Assembly: GCF_008120935.1 (NCBI RefSeq)
Contig: NZ_RDBO01000056.1
Coordinates: 10,881-46,449 of the forward strand
DNA: 35,569 nucleotides
Source: Streptomyces sp. sk2.1
GTDB lineage: Bacteria; Actinomycetota; Actinomycetes; Streptomycetales; Streptomycetaceae
Direction: 5' to 3'
Below the pieces are notes generated by a model. That model was given only the letters and a program-made list of their open reading frames with translations. It was not told the DNA's origin and did no database searches. Made by a program: the position numbers and the translations under genes. This document shows positions 16,590 to 22,947 of this stretch, in pieces (within the stretch, counting starts at the first letter, position 1; each line of letters opens with the position of its first letter).

Positions 16590-17505
16590 CGCAGCGGGGC
16601 GAGGGCGAGGAAGTGGCGCAGGTAGCGCGGGTCGGTGCGGCGCAGCGACAGCAGCACGTACAGGTCGGCGACGTCGAAGTCGGGGTCGTGGGCCGGCGCC
16701 CCGCACACCTGGGCGCCCAGCCGCAGGTAGCCGCGGAGCAGCGGGGGGAGCGTGGCGAGCCCGGTGCGCACGGGGCCCTCCGCCCCGGTGGGCCGCCAGA
16801 GGCGGTGCGGGGTGACCCAGTGGTCCTCGGGTGCCAGGTACTTGGTCCGTACGGTCTCCCAGGCCCCGGCCGCCGTCGCACCCCCGTCGGAGAGGGGGAT
16901 GGAGCAGCAGCCCGCCAGCCAGTTGTGGCCGGTGCGTTCCATGTAGCGGGCGAGTCCGGCCCAGACCAGCGCGATGACGGCGCCGTCGCGGTGGGCCGGG
17001 TGGACGCAGGACCGGCCGACCTCGACCAGGTCGTCGCGGATCGGGGCGAGCCGGCCGAGGTCGAACTCGCCCTCCGCGTAGAGGCGTCCGGCGGCCCGGG
17101 CCCGGTCGGGCGGCAGCAGGCGGTAGGTGGCGACGACCTCGCCGGTGGCTTCCTCCCGTACCAGCAGGTGGTCGCAGTGGGCGTCGAACTCGTCGCTGTC
17201 CAGGCCGGGTTCGGGTTCTTCCAGCCTGGCGCCGAGCTCACCGGCGAAGACCAGGTGGCGCAGCCGCTGGGCGGCCCGGACCTCCTCCCGGTCGGTCGCG
17301 AGGGACACCCGGTAACGGGGCGGGGCCGAAGAACACCTCGGAGTACTCGCGGTACGGGAACGCCACGAAACCGGGGTGGGGCAGGAAGTGGAACGGTGGG
17401 AACGGTGGGGGCGGTGGGGAGCGGGGTGACGGGCAGCGCGTTCATGACGGGAACGGTGGGAACGGTGGGGGCGGTGGGGAGCGGGGTGACGGGCAGCGCG
17501 TTCAT
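16586..17505 (-). pseudogene. OlsB-like GNAT acyltransferase, start region disrupted
   Basis: The body encodes a GNAT-fold acyltransferase like OlsB, which N-acylates ornithine in ornithine-lipid synthesis: 'DREEVRAAQRLRHLVFAGEL', 'CDHLLVREEATGEVVATYRLL', 'VEVGRSCVHPAHRDGAVIAL' and 'GHNWLAGCCSIPL'. The natural start is most likely the ATG at 17505, which has GGAG 6 bases upstream and opens MNALPVTPLPTAPTVPTV. That frame is duplicated once (60 bp), then runs into the inverted egtB copy and is out of frame with the body, which resumes at about 17317 (RYRVSLATD). If real, only initiation at an internal codon such as the GTG at 17308 would give a near-complete enzyme. An assembly error is an equal possibility. 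It is coupled to the PlsC-type gene. Confidence 0.7.
17318..17389 (-). repeat. 72-bp inverted copy of an egtB segment
   Basis: Reverse complement of 13646-13717, identical over all 72 bases; identity stops sharply on both sides (17317 and 17390 differ). It sits inside the 5' part of the GNAT gene, where it has no coding sense in the frame of the body. Confidence 0.95.
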
Positions 17506-17510
17506 GACGG
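17390..17510. repeat. Perfect 60-bp tandem duplication
   Basis: Bases 17391-17450 and 17451-17510 are identical. Each unit contains an ATG and the first codons of the GNAT gene on the minus strand. The inner copy lacks the GGAG site that precedes the outer one. The array abuts the inverted egtB copy with no spacer. Confidence 0.97.
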
Positions 17511-17540
17511 TCTCCGGGAACGGATCGGCAAGGGCGGCCG

Positions 17541-17570
17541 CCGGGCCGTCGCACTGCGGCGACGGCCCGG
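17541..17570 (-). terminator. Stem-loop after the sugar-binding lipoprotein gene
   Basis: A perfect 12-bp inverted repeat (17541-17552 with 17559-17570) with a 6-base loop lies between the lipoprotein stop and the GNAT start, both on the minus strand. The position fits a terminator for the lipoprotein gene. Confidence 0.65.
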
Positions 17571-17708
17571 CCCCCTACTTCTTCCGTGACCGGCTGGATT
17601 CGACATGACCGCCATGGAGCGCCGGGATGTGCGAAGTCTGAATCCCGGGGGTGTCCGGAAGCGGTCACGCACCGGCCGCCGTGCTGCCGCGCACCGGTCG
17701 CCGTGCGG

Positions 17709-18965
17709 TCAGCTGCCCGCGAGCCTGGAGGTGATCTTCTCCGAGGCGGCCCTGGCCTCCCGCTCCGGGTCGCCGCCCTCCAGCACGGCCGTCATGTACG
17801 GCTTGATCGGGTTGTCGGCCTCGACGTCCGCCCACTGCGGGGAGTTGGGCGTGGCGCGTCCCCGGGTGGCGCCCTTGGCCATGGCCGCAGTGCCCTCCTG
17901 GCCCACGATGACACGGGCGAGGTCGGGCTTGTTGGGCACGTAGCTCATGGTCCTGGCGAGTTCTTCCTGCCACTTGCGGCCCGCCAGCGCCTTGACCACC
18001 TCGATGCCCGCGGACCGCTGGTCGGCGTTGTCCGGCACGATCAGGTCGGACCCGCCGATGAAGACGGAACCGGGCTCTTTCGCGGTCTTGCCCGGGATCG
18101 GGAAGTAGCCCAGTTTTCCCTTGAGTTCGGGGTTCTTCTTCTCGATCTGGGCGACGGTCCCGGGTACCGAAATGATCTGTGCGACATTGCCCTTGGCGAA
18201 CACGTCGGCCTGCGGGGGCTTTTCCTCGTCCGCGTTCCTGGGTCCGTCGCCGAGCGCCTGGAGTTCCTTGTAGAAGCTCATCCCCTGCAGCGCCTCGGGG
18301 CTGTCCAGGGCACCGGCCCAGTTCCCGCCCCGTTCGTCGGCGAGTTCGCCTCCCTCGTCCCAGATGAATCCGGCGAGGACGTACCAGTTCTGGCCCGCGA
18401 GGTAGATTCCCTGATTTCCGCCGCTGTTGAGCCGTTCGCTGTCCTCGATCCACTCGTCCCGGGTCTTCGGCGGGTTCTTTATTCCGGCCTGCTCGAAGAG
18501 TTCCTTGTTGTAGATCACCACTCGATTGGCCGCGTACCAGGGGATTCCGTACTGGATTCCGTCGATGCTGCCCGGCTCGGCGAGGCCGGGGAGCCAGTCC
18601 TCGCTGCCGAGGTCCCGTACGGACTCCAGGGTGAGGTCGCGCAGACCGCCGCTCTCCGCGTACTGGGCGACCTGGGTGTTCCCGACCTCGATGACGTCCG
18701 GGGCGTCCTTGCTCCTGAGGGCCGCGGTGACCTTCGGCCCGATTCCGCTCCAGCTCTGGAACTTGAACTCCAGTTCCACGGAGGGGTGATCCTTCTGGTA
18801 CGCCTCCGTGAAGCGCTTCAGGAAATCGTCGGAAACGCTGTCCTTCATCAGCCAGATCGTGACCTTCTTGCTGCCGGATGCCTCCGTCCCCGAGAGGATT
18901 CCGCATCCGCCCAGCGCAAAGGTGGAAACGAGCGCGACGGCTCCGACGAGTATGCGGTTCTTCAC
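17709..18965 (-). CDS. DasA-like sugar-binding lipoprotein
   Basis: Extracellular solute-binding protein (family 1) of 418 aa. It has a lipoprotein signal with lipobox LGGC and Cys21. The body resembles DasA, the chitobiose-binding protein of Streptomyces: 'PDVIEVGNTQVAQYAESGGL', 'YGIPWYAANRVVIYNKELFE', 'AGIKNPPKTRDEW', 'IYLAGQNWY', 'VFIGGSDL' and 'NPIKPYMTAVLEG'. The GTG at 18965 has AAGG 8 bases upstream; an in-frame GTG three codons earlier is possible. No permease or ATPase gene adjoins it, so it must share a transporter encoded elsewhere. A DasR-type operator lies about 90 bases upstream. I call it DasA-like rather than dasA because the dasBC genes are absent. Confidence 0.85.
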   Translation of the reverse strand: MKNRILVGAVALVSTFALGGCGILSGTEASGSKKVTIWLMKDSVSDDFLKRFTEAYQKDHPSVELEFKFQSWSGIGPKVTAALRSKDAPDVIEVGNTQVAQYAESGGLRDLTLESVRDLGSEDWLPGLAEPGSIDGIQYGIPWYAANRVVIYNKELFEQAGIKNPPKTRDEWIEDSERLNSGGNQGIYLAGQNWYVLAGFIWDEGGELADERGGNWAGALDSPEALQGMSFYKELQALGDGPRNADEEKPPQADVFAKGNVAQIISVPGTVAQIEKKNPELKGKLGYFPIPGKTAKEPGSVFIGGSDLIVPDNADQRSAGIEVVKALAGRKWQEELARTMSYVPNKPDLARVIVGQEGTAAMAKGATRGRATPNSPQWADVEADNPIKPYMTAVLEGGDPEREARAASEKITSRLAGS

Positions 18966-19053
18966 CAGGTTCACCTTCTGCGAAACGGCGCGACAAAATT
19001 CAGGACCCGGTGTGGGGGACTGCGGGCTGTGCTCGCACGGGTGTGGCTGGATT

Positions 19054-19067
19054 TTGGTATGGACCAA
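19054..19067. promoter_or_regulatory. DasR-type operator (dre) upstream of the lipoprotein gene
   Basis: Read on the lipoprotein's strand this is TTGGTCCATACCAA, one base different from the palindrome before the chitinase gene and matching the TGGTCTAGACCA core of DasR sites. A second half-site follows: GACCAA-N4-TTGGTC spans 19062-19077, a perfect 6-bp inverted repeat overlapping the first. The site lies in the divergent gap with the dodecin gene. Confidence 0.7.
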
Positions 19068-19166
19068 TACTTTGGTCAAGGTCCGTTCACGGAACATTAC
19101 GCCCACCGACCCCTCGCGCCCCCGGCCCGGGTGGGGCACCGTGGTAGGAACGAAAGGGGACATAAG

Positions 19167-19382
19167 ATGTCGAACAACGTCTATCGGGTCACCGAAATCG
19201 TGGGAACCTCACATGAGGGCGTCGACGATGCCATCCGCAGGGGCGTCGCAAGAGCCTCTGAAACGTTGCACAATCTCGACTGGTTCGAGATCACCCAGGT
19301 GCGCGGCGAGATCAAGGACGGCCGGGTCGAGCACTACCAGGTGGGACTGAAGGTCGGTTTCCGGCTAGACGAGACGGGCTGA
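19167..19382 (+). CDS. Dodecin
   Basis: Small flavin-binding protein of 71 aa that in other bacteria forms a hollow dodecamer storing FMN, riboflavin or coenzyme A. The sequence fits the family along its whole length: 'VYRVTEIVGTSHEGVDDAI', 'RASETLHNLDWFEITQVRGE' with the conserved Trp that stacks on flavin, and the last strand 'EHYQVGLKVGFRLDE'. A GGGGA site precedes the ATG. It is divergent from the DasA-like gene and convergent with the HAD gene, from which a long palindrome separates it. Confidence 0.93.
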   Translation: MSNNVYRVTEIVGTSHEGVDDAIRRGVARASETLHNLDWFEITQVRGEIKDGRVEHYQVGLKVGFRLDETG

Positions 19383-19451
19383 CCGCGCCGCCCGCCCCGT
19401 CACCCGCCGTCCGCCCACCGGTGACGCCGGTCCGGCCGACGCGCCGTCACG

Positions 19452-19481
19452 CCGTCCCGTGCCCGGCCGGGCACGGGACGG
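19452..19481. terminator. Bidirectional terminator between dodecin and HAD genes
   Basis: A perfect 30-base palindrome with 15-bp arms (19452-19466 with 19467-19481) lies between two convergent genes, where it could end both transcripts. Confidence 0.75.
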
Positions 19482-19500
19482 GCCGGTTCCGCCGCCGGGC

Positions 19501-19989
19501 TCAGGTGCGGCCCTCGCGCTCCTGCGCGTCCTCCATCGCGGGCGACACCGCCATCCAGCGGGCCCGCACCACGGCGAAGCCGGCCCGCTCCGCCGCGTCG
19601 CAGACCAGTTCGTCGTCGTCGACCAGCATCCGCACCTCACGCTCCCGGCCCAGTCGCCGGAGCGTTTCCAGTTTGGTGCGCCGGGCGGGCCTGCGGTCGC
19701 CGTCGCGGCGCATGTACAGCCGCCCCTCGGGCAGGCCGTGCTCGGCCAGCCATGCCACCGTGTCCCGGCGGCACCGCTCGGGCCGGCCGGTGAGGTACCC
19801 GATCTCGCACTCCTCGGCGCTGCTCAGGGCCAGCCGTACGCCCTCGGCCAGTGGCGGGTCGTCGACGGCCGCGGAGAAGAAGCGGTTCCAGTCGCGCCGG
19901 CGGCCTTCCAGGTAGTGCTGCCGGTGGGTGCTGTCCGCGAGCGTGCCGTCCAAATCGAATACGGCCAGGGGCCGGTGGTCGTTCCTCAT
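19501..19989 (-). CDS. HAD-superfamily phosphatase-like protein
   Basis: Protein of 162 aa with the haloacid-dehalogenase catalytic motifs in order: FDLDGTL near residues 11-17 (nucleophile Asp12, acid/base Asp14), 'YLTGRPE' with the motif II Thr, 'RRTKLETL' with the motif III Lys, and 'MLVDDDELVCDAA' as the motif IV acidic loop. It resembles the phosphatase half of polynucleotide-kinase-type proteins and acid-phosphatase-like HADs; the substrate is unknown. The ATG at 19989 lies 12 bases after the stop of the cysteine-rich protein gene on the same strand, so the two are probably co-transcribed. Confidence 0.85.
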   Translation of the reverse strand: MRNDHRPLAVFDLDGTLADSTHRQHYLEGRRRDWNRFFSAAVDDPPLAEGVRLALSSAEECEIGYLTGRPERCRRDTVAWLAEHGLPEGRLYMRRDGDRRPARRTKLETLRRLGREREVRMLVDDDELVCDAAERAGFAVVRARWMAVSPAMEDAQEREGRT

Positions 19990-20001
19990 GCCCTCAGCAC
20001 A

Positions 20002-21081
20002 TCAGACGAGCGCGACCACCAGGAGCACCAGGACGACCACCCCGGCCACCACCGCGGCGACCCGCAGCGACCGGCGACGGGACCAGACCGGGAGCACCTG
20101 CGGACCGTCGTGCCCGGGGAAGACGTAGAAGACGTGGTCGGGGTCGTCCGGGATCTCGACGGCCGCCAGCGGAAGCCAGCCGATGTCGACGCGCCGGGCG
20201 ACCTCCTGCCGCGCGGGCGCGAGGACCCCTTCGACGGCCCGTACGTGGGCGGGGTCCAGGCCGTCGGGGAGCGGGGCGTCGACCGAGGTCAGGGTGGCCC
20301 TCTCCCACGCGCCGGCACGTCCGGTCTGCTGCCGCACGCGCAGCGGCGGCGCCGGGTCCGGGAGCTTCAGCGGGCTCCACTCGGGGGCCTGCCGGACCGA
20401 TCCCGCCGTCCACAGCGTGACCAGGCCCGTCCCCTCGCACGGGGTGTGCTCCGTGGACCGCTCGCCCCCGCAGGCCGGGCAGTCCCTGAAGCCGGTGTCG
20501 TCGCACCGCGGGCAGGCACGGGTGCCCCGACCCCGGCATTCCGGACAGGCGGTGCGCGGCTTGCCGCACTTCAGACAGGTGGTACGCCCCTGGGAGTTGC
20601 GCTCCCGCGCCGGACCGGCCTCCGTCCGGTCCTTGCGGCGCTCCCCCGTGCCGTCGCACCAGGTGCAGGGCTCCACCCCCTCGCAGGCCGGGCACATCGG
20701 TCCGGTTTCGCAGGGCAGTTTCCCCTTGGCCCGGCAGCGCGCGCACGGCTTGCGTCCTCCGTCGCAGCCGCAGTCCACCGTCTTCCCCGAGCCGCGGAGC
20801 ACGAGTTCCACCGTCCGCGTCCGGGCCGGGTCCTTCGGCGGTTCGACCGGATGGTCGCGCAGATCGCCCTCGTACGCGGGCAGCTCCGATATGTCGTATC
20901 TGCCGGGTCTGCTCTCCGACCGGGTGGTGCGGCTCTCCAGGGAACGGACGATGCGCAGGTCGAGCATGGGGAGCCGGGCGACGTCGGCACCGGTCCGGCG
21001 CAACTGCGGACCCCGGCCGGGTCCGCCCAGATGCCGGGCGACCGCTTCGAGGATGTCGTCCTCGGACAGTGAGTCGGCCAT
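20002..21081 (-). CDS. Cysteine-rich (DnaJ zinc-finger-like) protein with C-terminal membrane anchor
   Basis: Uncharacterised protein of 359 aa. Residues 104-215 hold 18 cysteines, including seven CxxC pairs; several follow the DnaJ form CxxCxGxG ('CTWCDGTGE', 'CPECRGRG', 'CPRCDDTG'), which suggests zinc binding. There is no J-domain. The N-terminal 100 residues are soluble and mixed. Residues about 335-359 end in a hydrophobic helix ('VAAVVAGVVVLVLLVVALV') at the very C-terminus, like a tail anchor, so the bulk of the protein is probably cytoplasmic. The start at 21081 is preceded by a GGGGAGG at a rather long distance. The HAD gene follows at once. I do not recognise a named function. Confidence 0.8.
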   Translation of the reverse strand: MADSLSEDDILEAVARHLGGPGRGPQLRRTGADVARLPMLDLRIVRSLESRTTRSESRPGRYDISELPAYEGDLRDHPVEPPKDPARTRTVELVLRGSGKTVDCGCDGGRKPCARCRAKGKLPCETGPMCPACEGVEPCTWCDGTGERRKDRTEAGPARERNSQGRTTCLKCGKPRTACPECRGRGTRACPRCDDTGFRDCPACGGERSTEHTPCEGTGLVTLWTAGSVRQAPEWSPLKLPDPAPPLRVRQQTGRAGAWERATLTSVDAPLPDGLDPAHVRAVEGVLAPARQEVARRVDIGWLPLAAVEIPDDPDHVFYVFPGHDGPQVLPVWSRRRSLRVAAVVAGVVVLVLLVVALV

Positions 21082-21303
21082 GACGGCGCTTCCACCTCCC
21101 CGGTAGGCGCGCCCGTGCGCAGAACGCAGCGTACGGGCGGTGTCGCCGGGGGCTCAAGAGGGCCGTACGGTGTACCCCACACCGTTCCGGGAGTCCGTAC
21201 ACAGCGCGTGCGCGCCCGCGGAGGGACGATCACGCCCCCGCGTTCCGCCCGGGTGGCAAAAAGTTGTACAGGATGCGCGTGGAACGAGAAGCGTTTGTAA
21301 AGC

Positions 21304-21309
21304 TATATT
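21304..21309 (+). promoter_or_regulatory. -10-like box for a leaderless pyruvyl-transferase-family transcript
   Basis: TATATT ends 7 bases before the GTG at 21317, the right distance for transcription to begin at or next to the start codon. The 235-base gap 21082-21316 turns AT-richer towards this box. No clear -35 sequence is seen. Confidence 0.45.
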
Positions 21310-21316
21310 CAGGTTT

Positions 21317-22708
21317 GTGGCATCCAACGTTAACGGTGTGAAGCGAATACTCCTGCGCTCGGGGAAGAGTCCCTACGACGCCGTCCCTGTCGAGCGCGCC
21401 CTCCATGAGGACGTGTTCGCCACCAACTCGGGCAACCTGATCTTCAGCGACGCCGCTCACAAGATCCTGGAGACGCCACGTTCGGAGGTGGCGTCGAACG
21501 GCATCGCCACCCGGGTCGCCGACGCCGGCCGGATCAACGAGGAGTACGACGTCTTCGTCGTCCCGCTCGCCAACGCCTTCCGGCCCTCCTTCGAGCGCCA
21601 GCTGGAGCGGCTGACCCAGCTCATATCGAAGCTGAAGATACCCGTCGTGGTCCCCGGCGTCGGCGCCCAGACCGGCGTCAACTACTCCGCGGACCGGCTG
21701 AAGCCCATGCAGCCCACGGTCTACGCGTTCGTCTCCGCCGTGCTCGAACACAGCGCCTCCATCGGGGTGCGCGGGGAGTTCACCGAGCGGTACCTGCGGG
21801 ACATGGGCTTCCGGGACGTGGATGTCATCGGCTGCCCCTCGATGTTCCTGCACGGCGACGGCCTCACCATCCGGGAGGGCGGCGGACCGCTCGGGCCCGG
21901 GTCGCGCATCGCCGTCAACGGATCGCACGACGCGGTGCGCAAGCACAAGCTCGGGCAGATCATCGACCGCACCCACGCGCGCTACCCCCACCTCCGGTTC
22001 ATCGGCCAGAACATCTCCGAGGCGCGGCAGCTGCACTGGCGCGACATGTCCCACCAGAACGCCGCGCTCACCACCATCCCCACCCACCCCGACCACCCCA
22101 TGTACGGGGAGGACAAGGTCCGGGTCTACATCGACCCGACCACCTGGATGGAGGATCTGCGGGGCTTCGACTTCTCCTTCGGCTCCCGGATCCACGGCAA
22201 CATCGCGGCGCTGCTGGCCGGCACACCGGCCACCGTGCTCTGCGGCGACTCCCGGACGCTGGAGCTGTGCCGCTACTTCGAGATCCCGCACCGGACGCTC
22301 TCCAAGGTCCCGGCCGACCTCGACCCCGCCGACCTCCACGCCGAGGCGGACTTCGGACCGCTGACGCGCGGTCACCGGGAGCGGTTCGACCGGTTCATGA
22401 ACTTCCTCGACAAGAACGGCCTGGAGAACACCTTCACCCACGGCGACGGCGGTGCCGCCTTCGAGGCGAGGATGAGCAAGCTGGCCTTCCCGCCGGGCGT
22501 CCGGCCCTGGACCGGTACGGATGTCGCCGAGACGGCGACGCGGATGAACTGGCTCCAGTCCCAGCTCACCGAGCTCGCCACCGAGAACGCCCAGCTCCAG
22601 CGGAAGCTCGCGAAGACCTCCCTGCTGCCCTCCCAGCGCTCCACGTACCAGCGCGCCCGCAGCGCCGTGGGACGGCCCATCAAGCGCGCGCTGCGCCCCT
22701 CCCGCTGA
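21317..22708 (+). CDS. Polysaccharide pyruvyl transferase family protein
   Basis: Protein of 463 aa in the family that transfers pyruvate from phosphoenolpyruvate to cell-surface sugars. Family-like parts are 'VFATNSGNLIFSDAAHKIL', 'YDVFVVPLANAFRPSFE', 'SIGVRGEFTERYLRDMGF', 'DVDVIGCPSMF' and 'DFSFGSRIHGNIAALLAGTP'. Residues about 410-440 ('WLQSQLTELATENAQLQRKL') look like a short coiled coil, followed by a basic tail. The GTG at 21317 follows a TATATT box and may be leaderless; a GTG at 21338 is the alternative start. No glycosyltransferase or polysaccharide cluster surrounds it, so the acceptor is unknown. Confidence 0.82.
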   Translation: MASNVNGVKRILLRSGKSPYDAVPVERALHEDVFATNSGNLIFSDAAHKILETPRSEVASNGIATRVADAGRINEEYDVFVVPLANAFRPSFERQLERLTQLISKLKIPVVVPGVGAQTGVNYSADRLKPMQPTVYAFVSAVLEHSASIGVRGEFTERYLRDMGFRDVDVIGCPSMFLHGDGLTIREGGGPLGPGSRIAVNGSHDAVRKHKLGQIIDRTHARYPHLRFIGQNISEARQLHWRDMSHQNAALTTIPTHPDHPMYGEDKVRVYIDPTTWMEDLRGFDFSFGSRIHGNIAALLAGTPATVLCGDSRTLELCRYFEIPHRTLSKVPADLDPADLHAEADFGPLTRGHRERFDRFMNFLDKNGLENTFTHGDGGAAFEARMSKLAFPPGVRPWTGTDVAETATRMNWLQSQLTELATENAQLQRKLAKTSLLPSQRSTYQRARSAVGRPIKRALRPSR

Positions 22709-22719
22709 GAACCCGGTGA

Positions 22720-22748
22720 CGGGGCCGGTCCGGACGGGACCGGCCCCG
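22720..22748 (+). terminator. Stem-loop after the pyruvyl-transferase-family gene
   Basis: A perfect 12-bp inverted repeat (22720-22731 with 22737-22748) with a 5-base loop begins 12 bases after the stop codon. Confidence 0.75.
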
Positions 22749-22810
22749 CGACGACGGCTTCCTCCACCGCGGACGCCCGGGGCGCCCTTTCCCGCCGGCG
22801 CCCGGCGCAC

Positions 22811-22868
22811 GACGCCCCGCGGGTGAACGAAGAACGGCGCCCCGCGGGTGAACGGAGAACGGCGCCCC
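22811..22868. repeat. 25-bp tandem repeat upstream of the UvrA-like gene
   Basis: Bases 22811-22835 and 22836-22860 match at 23 of 25 positions, and a third copy starts at 22861 for 8 bases. It lies in the leader or promoter region, 80-137 bases before the start codon. Confidence 0.8.
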
Positions 22869-22947
22869 CTGTCGGATGCGCCCTAGAATCGGAGTGTTTG
22901 TCCCGGGCCGCCGGGTCCGCACCCGATCCCCACGGAGAGCCGCGCGC

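Noticed and set aside
14911..17505. A very long minus-strand open frame running across egtD and the acyltransferase genes.
   Set aside because: It opposes or overlaps well-supported genes and encodes low-complexity sequence; long open frames on the wrong strand are expected in high-GC DNA.
17390..17510. CRISPR-like repeat.
   Set aside because: The units are directly adjacent without spacers and contain coding sequence of the GNAT gene.
17318..17510. Insertion sequence or integron-like element.
   Set aside because: There is no transposase, terminal inverted repeat or target-site duplication around the repeats; the inserted material comes from egtB itself.
16586..17668. Longer GNAT protein starting at the ATG at 17668, reading through the repeats.
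   Set aside because: It would add more than 100 residues of arginine/proline-rich sequence unrelated to the family and read the egtB copy in the wrong frame. The ATG at 17505 has the good ribosome-binding site.
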